Assembly (NCBI RefSeq): GCF_900114995.1
Contig: NZ_FOUX01000003.1
Location: 372,001-436,000 of the forward strand
Source of the DNA: Chitinophaga sp. YR627
Lineage (GTDB): Bacteria > Bacteroidota > Bacteroidia > Chitinophagales > Chitinophagaceae
DNA length: 64,000 nucleotides
Direction: 5' to 3'
Under the pieces are notes generated by a model, which was not told where the DNA came from, made no database searches, and saw nothing but the letters and a program-made list of their open reading frames with translations. The translations under genes were made by a program, and so were the position numbers. Each line of letters begins with the position of its first letter. Within the stretch, counting starts at the first letter, position 1. Below are positions 53,320 through 61,277 of this stretch, in pieces.

Positions 53320-53845
53320 TTCAGAGGTCATTCACAGGTTATCCACATTTGTCATGATTTTTGTACCAGGTTGTTTGTTGGACCCAGGGATTTTTTAATA
53401 CGGCTACAGACCATTATTTCAGGAAAACGGCTGCTCAGAAAACATGTGTTTGGTTATTCACAATTCACAGGCAGGCAAAATCTTCATTCACATAAAATTG
53501 TGTAAAAAGATTCATGTAAAGCTAAAAAAGCAAATTCAACCTGTGATAACTTTTTAGTTGTAGTTTATCCACATTGGCTGTTAAAAAACCGGCAAAAGTT
53601 GTCCAATATCTTCTTAAAAACCCTACTTCGGGTACCTGAAAACTAATTTTGTTATTTCGGAAGAAAATGGTCCGGTTCGCAAAAGTGGATTTTTGGGGAT
53701 TGTTTTACCCCACTATTAACATTTTCTTAATACAGGTACCGCTAAGAAATTATTCACGGAAAACGATATCCACGGGTGTGGATTAAAATAGGGTTTTTCA
53801 GGACTATGGCCAATCTCGACTGTTAATTTGCTGTGGATAGCCGAG
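53320..53845. other. oriC: Candidate chromosomal replication origin: DnaA-box cluster
   Basis: The ~675-bp gap between the divergent ppiD-like gene and nadA holds three perfect matches to TTWTNCACA: TTATCCACA at 53339-53347 and 53565-53573, TTATTCACA at 53454-53462. Single-mismatch versions lie at 53328, 53484 and 53750 (plus strand) and at 53777 (TGTGGATTA) and 53832 (TGTGGATAG) (minus strand). The flank at 53221-53260 is very AT-rich, as expected for an unwinding element. dnaA itself is not in the window. The call rests on motif density plus nearby parS-like sites and mnmG. Confidence 0.6.
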
Positions 53846-53862
53846 GCAAAAAGAATAACAAC

Positions 53863-53870
53863 TACATTTG
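53863..53870 (+). promoter_or_regulatory. -7 box of nadA
   Basis: TACATTTG fits TAnnTTTG and gives a leader of about 90 nt to the ATG at 53961. It lies just after the last DnaA-like box, so origin binding and nadA transcription could affect each other. Confidence 0.5.
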
Positions 53871-53960
53871 TACACGACGGTCAAAATTTGTTTTCACATA
53901 TTCACAGCCCTAATAGTAGTGGGTTTTTCTTTTTTTAAAAAAATAACTAGATATATAATT

Positions 53961-54968
53961 ATGATGAGGGAGCTCGAAATTGCTAAAAGCGAACTTCAAA
54001 AAAAAGGGTACCTCGACTTACCGGTCGATGTACGTCTTGATCTTTTTGCGGAAATCGAAAGATTGAAGAAAGAAAAAAACGCGATCGTCCTGGCGCACTA
54101 TTACCAGGAACCAGATATTCAGGATGTGGCCGACTACATCGGGGACAGTTTGGGCCTAAGTCAGCAGGCAGCAAAAACGGATGCCGACATTATCGTTTTT
54201 GCCGGTGTGCACTTTATGGCCGAAACGGCAAAAATTCTGAGTCCGCAGAAAAAGGTTTTACTGCCGGATCTCAAAGCGGGTTGTTCACTGGCCGATAGTG
54301 CTCCCCCGGAACTTTTCAGAAAATTCAAGGAAAAGCACCCTGACCACCTGGTTATTTCCTACATTAACTGCTCGGCGGGTATCAAAGCGCTCAGCGATAT
54401 CATCTGCACGTCTTCTAACGCCGAAAAGATCATCGAGAGCGTTCCCAGGGATCAGCCGATCATTTTTGCCCCCGACAGGAATTTAGGGGCTTATTTGTCC
54501 AAAAAAACGGGTAGGGACATGTTGTTGTGGAATGGTGCATGCATGGTCCACGAGATCTTCTCCCTGGAAAAAATAACAAAATTGAAGATCCGTCACCCGA
54601 AAGCCAAGGTGATAGCGCATCCGGAGTGTGAAGCAGCTGTTCTGGAAATTGCAGACTACATCGGATCGACCACCGGCTTACTGAACTTTTCCAAAAAAGA
54701 CGATGCGAAGGAATACATCGTGGTAACCGAAACCGGTATTCTTCACCAGATGCAAAAAGAAAATCCTTCGAAGACTTTCATTCCAGCTCCGCCGAATAAT
54801 GCATGTGCATGCAATGATTGCCCACATATGAAGTTGAATACTTTGGAAAAGTTGTATCTGTGTATGGAATTCGAAGAACCTGAGATCACAATGAACGAAC
54901 AATTGCGTATCGCAGCGAAAAAACCGATTGAAAGGATGTTAGAGATCTCCGCACACTACGGATTGTAG
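53961..54968 (+). CDS. nadA: Quinolinate synthase
   Basis: A 335-residue NadA. The frame is open from 53868, but the ATG at 53961 (or 53964) gives the normal length. AIVLAHYYQEPDIQDVADYIGDSLGLSQ (residues 41-68) is the family signature. Cluster ligands are Cys108 (KAGCSLAD), Cys194 (NGACMVHE) and one of the cysteines in CACNDCPHM (probably Cys287). It condenses iminoaspartate with dihydroxyacetone phosphate to quinolinate, the first committed step to NAD, using a 4Fe-4S cluster. nadB and nadC are not adjacent. It is flanked by long non-coding DNA on both sides. Confidence 0.97.
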   Translation: MMRELEIAKSELQKKGYLDLPVDVRLDLFAEIERLKKEKNAIVLAHYYQEPDIQDVADYIGDSLGLSQQAAKTDADIIVFAGVHFMAETAKILSPQKKVLLPDLKAGCSLADSAPPELFRKFKEKHPDHLVISYINCSAGIKALSDIICTSSNAEKIIESVPRDQPIIFAPDRNLGAYLSKKTGRDMLLWNGACMVHEIFSLEKITKLKIRHPKAKVIAHPECEAAVLEIADYIGSTTGLLNFSKKDDAKEYIVVTETGILHQMQKENPSKTFIPAPPNNACACNDCPHMKLNTLEKLYLCMEFEEPEITMNEQLRIAAKKPIERMLEISAHYGL

Positions 54969-55026
54969 ATAAATCTCTGAAAAACAACGGTTTATAACTT
55001 AATTTTGGTCTAATTTATCATATTAT

Positions 55027-55058
55027 GGCCTGGTTAGCATGCTAATCAGGCCTTTTTT
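55027..55058 (+). terminator. Terminator after nadA
   Basis: A near-palindromic stem GGCCTGGTTAGC / GCTAATCAGGCC (one G-T pair) followed by six T. Confidence 0.88.
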
Positions 55059-55089
55059 ATGCCCACAAAGGGCTTATGGGCAGCTTGCT

Positions 55090-56500
55090 TCAGGTCGTTT
55101 CAGCCCCTTATACGAGCTATTATCTGCTATAGCATTCGTTTTTCCTACCGCTTATAGATCAAATATTCACAAAAATGCTGTACCCCCCTACGGTATTTTG
55201 CATTCTGAACGATTCTCAGAGCCTTCATTTGGGAAGGCCTTATCCCTGCAATAGATGTGTTCATCAGGGTAAGAGGTCAGTTTGAGAGGTTCTCAGCGCT
55301 TTTTGCGAAGGCTTTATGGCTTCAGTGAACTTGAAAATGCTGTAGGGGACTACGGAAATTTGAAGTTCACTAAAATTATGAGCGTTTCATTTTTGAACGC
55401 CTTATAGCTGCGATGAAATTCACATTATGTGAATTGCTATAAAACAATAAATTCTAAGCGCTTTATTTTGAAGGCTTTGAGCTTTTCATAGATGTGGATA
55501 TCCTGTGGGTACCTACAGGAATTGAGATTTTATTGAAACGAGAACGCCTTCATTTTTGAAGGCGTTATGCTTACGATGAAATTGTAAAAACGGGTGTGTA
55601 TAAGATCGATTCAATTCTGAGGCCTTTATTTTGAACGGCTCGTGGTTGCGATGAAGCCAAAATCCTGTGGGGTACCACGGAATTTTGCGATTGATTGCAA
55701 ATATGGGCCATTTAATTTTGAGCGGCTTATAGTTAAAGTGAAAATTTGGAACCGGGGAGTTGTAGGGATCGTTTAATTCTCAGCGCTTTCATGAAACGCT
55801 TATAGCTTGAATGAGTTTTAGAACCCGTGGGTATCCACGGGTTTTAATTTTTTGTGAAAAACAGGAGCGCTTCAGAAATGAAGGGCTTATAGGTGAGGTG
55901 AGATTTTGGAGTCGGGGGATTATAAAGATCGTTTGATTCTCACGGCTTTAGTGAACAGCTTAAGAATTCAACGAGCTGTAAATACTGTGGGTATCTACGT
56001 GAATATCTTTTTTATGGAAAATATGGCGCCTTCAGAAATGAGGGCCTTATGGTTTGAACGGATTTTGTGTAAACGGGGAGTTGCCAATATGAGTTAATTC
56101 TCAGCGGTTTGATGAAGGCGCTGAGAATGCGATCATTGAAAATAGCTGTGGGTAACCACGAATATTTCAATTTGGGCAGAATTGTGAGCTGTTTGATTTT
56201 GAGTCGCTTGTAGTTGCGATGGAAATTTTATGACTGGACTATTCATCAATGGCCTGATTCTCTTGAGCTTCGTGAACAGGCTATAGTTTTAACGGAAATT
56301 TTTTCATGTGGGTATCCACGTATATTTCCGTTTCATTGAAAATATAGGGGCTTCATTTTTTTCATTCGCCGGAGATTGGGGAAAACCTGGTTAGTAATGA
56401 TGACAAATCAATTTTTTTATGCTGAGCTATGTGACTAAGGCGCTGAGATTATGTTGGAAGTCATCAAACTCGTAGGTATCCACAAGGTTTTGATGATCTA
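55090..56500. repeat. Degenerate tandem array, about nine ~161-bp units with palindromes and hairpins
   Basis: A palindrome-centred block with the form CTGTGGGTAyCCACGG begins at 55178, 55340, 55503, 55665, 55825, 55985, 56146, 56306 and 56470: spacings of 160-164 bp throughout. Between them lie two hairpin half-units of the type GCGCTTCATTTTTGAAGGC followed by TTATAG, starting near 55293, 55379, 55455, 55544, 55617, 55709, 55780, 55865, 55939, 56025, 56101, 56187, 56260, 56348 and 56421; their spacing alternates between about 73 and 88 bp. The array is therefore a higher-order repeat. It is non-coding and much diverged between units, with the palindrome best kept. Confidence 0.85.
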
Positions 56501-56584
56501 TTGAAGCTATAAAGCCTTTCTTTTTCAAAACAATGTGGATTTCTCGTAAATTTTTTTGTTTTTAATAATTGCCGCGCGGATTTT

Positions 56585-57156
56585 GGTGGATAACTTGCAG
56601 TTGGTTAGTGAAAATGGAAAAAAGTTGGGGTGATATCCACATTATTTTTGTTTTTCGGGAGAAAATCTGCCGTTTTATAAATTTCGATGTGGAAAACAGG
56701 GTCAATTTTTCTTTTTTCAGAAAAATTTCTTCAATTTTTTTCTTTCGGAAATCTAATAACTGGTCTTATCCACTGAAAACAGCCTGGATAATGTGAATAA
56801 AAAGGTGAGATAGATCTCAAAAAACATAAAATCAATTATTTTCCTTCTGAAATGTGGAAAAGGGTCTCAAAATTTTTTATTTTTTTGTTTTTTCTCGAAA
56901 ATTTCTTGTTCATACTAAACACAAGGATGCTTTATCCACAAAAACTCACCATTCTTTTTGAAAACTGATGTAGAGATCTTTGGAATCTTTTAATTTTCAA
57001 TTTTCCAGCTTCATAAATGTGGAAAAGCAATCATTTTTCTCTAAAAATTTTTCTTTTTCAGATTTGGATGGCTTTTATAGCGCTCGTTTTCCACATTTTT
57101 TTGTTTTTAGCTCATAAGATCTCTCCGACGCGTTTTTTACACAGCAACTATCCACA
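56585..57156. other. Second cluster of DnaA-box-like sites
   Basis: A perfect TTATCCACA lies at 56932-56940. Single-mismatch sites are GGTGGATAA (56585), ATATCCACA (56633), TTATCCACT (56766) and CTATCCACA (57148). The surrounding sequence is extremely T-rich with many TGTGGAAAA-like words. It could be the second half of a bipartite origin or a DnaA-titrating locus. Confidence 0.5.
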
Positions 57157-57546
57157 TTTTCCTGAAATTTTTTCTTTTTTTCTATTTCAATTCCATTTGT
57201 TCACGGGATTTTGCATCCCATTTACATAGTTACACCACTCTTATTATGGAAAGGCCCTTTTTAAGCCATTTAAGCCTGATTGTAATACTATAGGAGTATA
57301 GTTGTGCGAATTATGAAAGGGAGGCCGATTAGGGCAGATATAGTGATTGATATTGTAAGGTGCACCTGGTATAATGAAGGGATTATATGCTAATTGAGGA
57401 CCTGTTTATTGGTCTGAGTGGCCTTCTTCTACGTTCGTCTTACATTAATGAATGAAGGATCAAGGGAGAAGAAGTATAGTTCAACTATTGTTAAATGAGG
57501 AGGGATTAATAAGAACAATCTGAAGGATATAAAAGTGAGCAAGAAG
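57157..57546. other. Intergenic region, nothing recognised
   Basis: About 390 bp of AT-rich DNA between the second DnaA-like cluster and the feoA terminator. Only a short imperfect inverted repeat (ACTATAGGAGTATAGT, near 57288) was noticed. Confidence 0.5.
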
Positions 57547-57604
57547 AATCCGAATGATACATTTAGTTTATTAGCTCATTTGAGTGAAGTGTATCATTCG
57601 GATT
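57547..57604 (-). terminator. Long hairpin terminator downstream of feoA
   Basis: AATCCGAATGATAC (57547-57560) is the exact reverse complement of 57591-57604, with a smaller hairpin (GCTCA-TTT-GAGT) in the loop. On the minus strand it is followed by CTTCTTGCTC, a modest T-run. Confidence 0.6.
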
Positions 57605-57609
57605 TTCTA

Positions 57610-57849
57610 TTAGACCAATTCTTCGACCCATATATAGTCTGCTTCTGTTTTACGGAGGGAAAGATTATAGCCGGCTACCATGATTGAAATAGGATCTCCG
57701 AGTGGGGCGATCTTTTCTATTTTCACTGTTTCACCGGGTACACAACCCATTTCCATTAACTTAAGGTGCAAATCATCTTTTTCAAAAGATGTGATAACGG
57801 CACTTTTTCCAATAGCGAGGGAAGACAATTTAATCACTCCTTTTTTCAT
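57610..57849 (-). CDS. feoA: FeoA domain protein
   Basis: A 79-residue FeoA (SH3-like) protein: MKKGVIKLSSLAIGKSAVITSFEKDD, then LKLMEMGCVPGETVKIEKIAPLGDPISIMVAGYNLSLRKTEADYIWVE, with the conserved 'l..mG..pG..v......P.gdP' pattern. FeoA interacts with the FeoB ferrous iron transporter. feoB is not next to it here, which is unusual. The open frame reaches a TTG at 57933, but the ATG at 57849 gives the standard domain and leaves a ~75-nt leader from a strong promoter. Confidence 0.88.
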   Translation of the reverse strand: MKKGVIKLSSLAIGKSAVITSFEKDDLHLKLMEMGCVPGETVKIEKIAPLGDPISIMVAGYNLSLRKTEADYIWVEELV

Positions 57850-57930
57850 CCGTTGTAATTTAATCTTTAATGCCTGAAGTGTTTCGATCTTAGCAGGTGA
57901 CAAAATTGTATCTCTTACTAAGTGATGCAA

Positions 57931-57962
57931 CAAAGGTACTGGCTGACACTCAATCGAACAAA
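57931..57962 (-). promoter_or_regulatory. Promoter of feoA (-33 TTTG, -7 TACCTTTG)
   Basis: On the minus strand TTTG (57962-57959), a 20-bp spacer and TACCTTTG (57938-57931): a full match to the Bacteroidota promoter consensus. Confidence 0.75.
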
Positions 57963-58035
57963 GACAGGGGAGGTGTAATCCGAAATTTCACCATATTTTT
58001 ACATTCTCAATCAATTACAAAAACAAGTTCGAGGT

Positions 58036-58458
58036 ATGGCAATCAATTTTACTGCGCATGAGGTGAAAGTAAATCTTAAGAATAAGACGAAGCTGAAGGC
58101 ATTCATAAAGGACTTATTTGCGCAGGAGGGTCAGGGGATGAAAAGTATGCAATATGTTTTTTGTAGTGATGAATACCTTTTAGAAATTAATCAGCAATTT
58201 CTGCAGCATGATACGCTTACCGATATTGTTACGTTCGAAATGGGAGAGGACCCTGATGTGACTGAAGGGGAAATTTATATTAGCATTGATCGTGTTCGGG
58301 AGAATGCAGAGAAGTTCAAAGTGACTGAAGAGCAGGAATTGCATCGGGTCATTTTTCATGGTGCGCTTCATCTTTGTGGTTATAAAGACAAGACAAAAGA
58401 TCAATCTGCTAAGATGAGACAAATGGAAAATCAGTGTCTTGAGAGATACTTTGGCTGA
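58036..58458 (+). CDS. ybeY: rRNA maturation endoribonuclease YbeY
   Basis: A 140-residue UPF0054 protein. The middle has DEYLLEINQQFLQHDTLTDIVTFEMGE, typical of YbeY, and the metal motif region reads HRVIFHGALHLCGYKDKT. The first two His ligands of HGxLHLxGxDH are present, but the third is replaced (GYKDK), which I recall as usual in Bacteroidota orthologues. YbeY takes part in 16S rRNA 3'-end processing and ribosome quality control. The ATG at 58036 is the only good start. A parS-like palindrome lies 14 bp after the stop codon. Confidence 0.93.
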   Translation: MAINFTAHEVKVNLKNKTKLKAFIKDLFAQEGQGMKSMQYVFCSDEYLLEINQQFLQHDTLTDIVTFEMGEDPDVTEGEIYISIDRVRENAEKFKVTEEQELHRVIFHGALHLCGYKDKTKDQSAKMRQMENQCLERYFG

Positions 58459-58471
58459 GAAAATATTGAGA

Positions 58472-58487
58472 TGTTCCACGTGGAACA
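58472..58487. promoter_or_regulatory. parS: parS-like ParB-binding site 1
   Basis: TGTTCCACGTGGAACA, a perfect 16-bp palindrome matching the parS consensus TGTTNCACGTGNAACA at every defined position. It lies between ybeY and its terminator. Confidence 0.85.
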
Positions 58488-58492
58488 TTTTG

Positions 58493-58525
58493 CAAAACCG
58501 GATCGTTCAGATCCGGTTTTGTGCT
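58493..58525 (+). terminator. Terminator after ybeY
   Basis: CAAAACCGGATC (58493-58504) pairs exactly with GATCCGGTTTTG (58510-58521); the tail is TGCTTTT. Confidence 0.75.
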
Positions 58526-58766
58526 TTTAGGTGGTATGTGTTTGCTCCGAATTAGTCCATTGGGTTTGCTGAATTTTATTATTGTGCTCCATAGTTTTTA
58601 TTCTTTCTCTCTCAGATTTAAAGGGTATTTAGGTCAGCTTGTACTCTTACCTGGTAGCGATATATCAGCCCTTTATTCGCTGCACTTCTAGAGGAAGGTT
58701 AGTTCAGGTGACTTTACCTTTAAAATATGGGGTGTTAGTTTTTTAAAGTCCTGGGCATCTGCATTC

Positions 58767-58913
58767 GGTTTAAGGTGGGACCCGGGCTGATGCCCTTTTT
58801 CGAGGAATGCTATTGAGCGTTGTCAATCTTGTTGGCTATTGGAATGCTATTAAACATTAGTCGATCGTGTAGGGAATCTCAAAGGGCTAAGGCCCGAGTC
58901 TCCACCTTAAACC
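58767..58913 (+). repeat. Stem-loop element A1
   Basis: 147 bp bounded by GGTTTAAGGTGG and its exact reverse complement CCACCTTAAACC. Further in, CGGGC pairs with GCCCG, then an internal loop TGAT/TAAG, then GCCCTTT with AAAGGGC, giving an arm of about 40 nt around a ~60-nt centre. The core contains GCGTTGTCAATC, conserved in all five copies. Confidence 0.88.
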
Positions 58914-59052
58914 TGCTGCTTATAAAGCCGGCTAACTGATTTTATAATTGATAAGGGGAAGGTTTGTCTATCTGATTTTATTGCTGTTCTTTCTGTGCTG
59001 TAGGTATAAGATCGGGAGAACTACATTTCTAAAATCTTGGGCTTTTGCATTC

Positions 59053-59199
59053 GGTTTAAGGTGGGACCCGGGCTGATGCCCTTTTTCGAGGAATGCTATT
59101 GAGCGTTGTCAATCTTGTTGGCTATTGGAATGCTATTAAACATTAGTCGATCGTGTAGGGAATCTCAAAGGGCTAAGGCCCGAGTCTCCACCTTAAACC
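59053..59199 (+). repeat. Stem-loop element A2
   Basis: Identical to A1 over all 147 bp; the spacing between their starts is 286 bp. Confidence 0.88.
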
Positions 59200-59338
59200 T
59201 GCTGCTTATAAAGCCGGCTAACTGATTTTATAATTGATAAGGGGAAGGTTTGTCTATCTGATTTTATTGCTGTTCTTTCTGTGCTGTGGGTATAAGATCG
59301 GGAGAACTACATTGCTAAAATCTTGGGCTTTTGCATTC

Positions 59339-59484
59339 GGTTTAAGGTGGGACCCGGGCTGATGCCCTTTTTCGAGGAATGCTATTGGGCGTTGTCAATC
59401 GTGGTGGCTATTGGAATGCTATTAAATATTAGTCAATCGTGTAGGGATCTCAAAGGGCTAAGGCCCGAGTCTCCACCTTAAACC
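59339..59484 (+). repeat. Stem-loop element A3
   Basis: 146 bp, same terminal stem as A1 and A2 but with core changes (GGGCGTTGTCAATCGTGG, AAATATTAGTCAATCG and a 1-bp deletion). Several of these changes bring it closer to the family B core. Confidence 0.86.
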
Positions 59485-59519
59485 TGCTGCTTATAAAGCC
59501 GGCCAACTGATTTTATAGA

Positions 59520-60446
59520 GGATGAGATAATGTGGGTTGCCTGGTTGGTAGATATTTATTTTTTCCTTTCTTCAATGTTCCTAATATGGATATGGCAGAC
59601 ATTTCTGTGTTGTAAAAAACTTTATAATCGTGTGAGGAGATGTGGATCATAGTTATTATTTATTGGTTTTCGCACCATTATTTTCGAATTGGCCATTGAT
59701 CTATGTGTTTTATATTTGACCAAAGGATGTGAAGTCGTCTTACATCTTTTGAGAGATAGTTATAATCATTTAATCTCATCCTTCTCATCCTTGCTTTTGT
59801 TCAGGAGAAAAAGTTCATACGATTCTACCATCTAATATACTTTTCTCGGGATGTTATGCAATACCTGGAAAGGTCTGAAACGAAATTTAATATACCTGAA
59901 GAAGTTGATCGACTGGTCTGCATTATCCTTACCAATGAATAAATTATCTCCACAAATCAAGAATGTTTTGGGTAGATACCATCTTAAGATGCGTTAGCAC
60001 CAGGAGAATTTTTACACGCTCAACCTTTAGGGAAAAGAGCTATTCTTGAATAAACTCACATCATAAAGTTACTGCTCTGATTGTGAGAAACACTTCTATC
60101 ATATTCATCAAATCCTCCTGGGAAAGCTTATGATAGTTATCACCAGTCCCTCATATCCTAGGAACTTAATCTTAACCGATAATACCAGTGAGCATATAAG
60201 TGGCTAAATCTGTCAACAAATGAGGACTATAATTTGAAAACAATTACCAGGACAGACTCGATCCTGGTTTGGCTTATTCAGAACGTCTGATAGGGTAGAG
60301 GAGAACGACAACCCTAAAAGATCATAACGGTGATCCCTTACAACAAATCAACAGAAAGAATTTTTAGTTAGACTTTACCTCAACTTAATCAGCCTGTCTG
60401 TCCCTCCTGAAAACATGAAGAACATATCAATAGACCTACATCAGTA
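59520..60446. other. Non-coding stretch between repeat families A and B, nothing recognised
   Basis: About 930 bp of AT-rich sequence with stops in all frames. By eye it is G-richer before about 59.7 kb and C-richer after it. No RNA gene, terminator or promoter pair was recognised. Confidence 0.5.
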
Positions 60447-60499
60447 AGAAAATATTTCAGCTACACTCCTGAACTATCAGAAGGGACAATTAGTGCGGC

Positions 60500-60648
60500 G
60501 GGTTTGAGAAGGGCTATCGGGCCTTAGCCCTTCGAGATTTCTACACGCTTGACAAGACTTAATAACACCACCCAAGCCAACCACGATTGACAACGCCAAA
60601 TAGCAAACCTCGAAGAAGGGCATCAGCCCGATAGCCCTTCTCAAACCC
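60500..60648 (-). repeat. Stem-loop element B1
   Basis: 149 bp; the ends GGGTTTGAGAAGGGCTATCG and their reverse complement form a 23-bp perfect stem with GGC. As in family A, a TGAT/TAAG internal loop and then GCCCTT/AAGGGC and CGAG/CTCG pairs follow. The outer-stem sequence differs from family A, but pairing is kept; the core GGCGTTGTCAATCGTGGTTGG is shared. Confidence 0.88.
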
Positions 60649-60796
60649 AAAGCAGTATGTCTGAGAATCCCACAGAACCCTAAGCAGAAAGATTTCATGC
60701 ACAAAAAATAACCCACCCATGAATTATAACATGGCTCCCGTAAGAAAATATCTCAGCTATACTCCTGAACTACCACAAAGAGACAATTAGTGCGGC

Positions 60797-60946
60797 GGGT
60801 TTGAGAAGGAGCTGTCGGGCCTTAGCCCTTCGAGATTTCAATACGCTTGACAAGACTTAATAGCACCACCCAAGCCAACCACGATTGACAACGCCAAATA
60901 GCAAACCTCGAAGAAGGGCATCAGCCCGATAGCCCTTCTCAAACCC
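60797..60946 (-). repeat. Stem-loop element B2
   Basis: 150 bp, nearly identical to B1. One arm has GGAGCTGTCGGGC in place of GGGCTATCGGGC, creating one bulge and G-U-compatible changes while the rest of the stem still pairs. Confidence 0.86.
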
Positions 60947-61240
60947 AAAGCAGTATGTCCAGGAATCTTACAGAACCCAATCAGAAAGATTTGAAGCGCA
61001 AAAGGAATACTCCACCCATGAATAATAACATGGCTCCCATAAGAAAATATCTCAGCTACACTCTGAATTTCCCCAAGGCAACATGTCGCCATCGGAACAA
61101 ACATCCAGGGCTCGACGCCTAACCTATAATAATTTAAAACATAACTCTTCTTGTGATCACCTTATAAACCCAACTTCTCCCAATAAAAAATCCACTATCT
61201 TCACCTTCACCAACCACTCATTTCAAAACGAATTTCCAGA

Positions 61241-61256
61241 TGTTCCACGTGGAACA
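61241..61256. promoter_or_regulatory. parS: parS-like ParB-binding site 2
   Basis: TGTTCCACGTGGAACA, identical to site 1. It lies 21 bp upstream of the -7 box of mnmG, that is over the expected -33 region. Confidence 0.85.
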
Positions 61257-61277
61257 TTACATATCCCCGCTTCTATG

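Larger units (their letters stand above)
58743..59519 (+). repeat. Tandem 286-bp direct repeats (family A), 2.7 copies
   Basis: Units start at about 58743, 59029 and 59315. Units 1 and 2 are nearly identical over the whole 286 bp; unit 3 is more diverged and stops at about 59519 after GGCCAACTGATTTTATA. Each contains one ~147-bp stem-loop element (next entries) followed by about 130 bp of linker. No protein-coding frame is conserved. Confidence 0.92.
60447..61062 (-). repeat. Tandem ~297-bp direct repeats (family B), two copies plus a partial end
   Basis: Both copies begin with AAATATYTCAGCTAYACTCC and contain GACAATTAGTGCGGCGGG, a ~149-bp stem-loop element, CAAAGCAGTATGTC and a stretch ending CCATGAATTATAACATGG or close to it. 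A third occurrence of the leading motif at about 61041-61060 marks the end. Compared with family A the elements lie on the opposite strand. Confidence 0.88.

Noticed and set aside
53266..53505. 79-codon plus-strand frame inside the DnaA-box region
   Set aside because: Starts at a TTG, has no recognisable protein features and lies across a cluster of DnaA boxes.
55090..56500. The tandem array as a CRISPR locus
   Set aside because: The units are ~161 bp, diverged throughout, have no identical short repeats with unique spacers, and no cas gene is nearby.
55906..57229. Several 60-75-codon plus-strand frames in the 55-57 kb region
   Set aside because: They follow the low-complexity and tandem-repeat sequence, differ from unit to unit and show Phe/Ile-rich translations of T-runs.
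60477..60716. Minus-strand reading frame with LRRAIGLMPFFEVCYLALS, repeated at 60838-61104
   Set aside because: The shared peptide arises because both frames cross the family B stem-loop elements. The frames start and end at unrelated points and the conserved feature is base pairing, not codon pattern.
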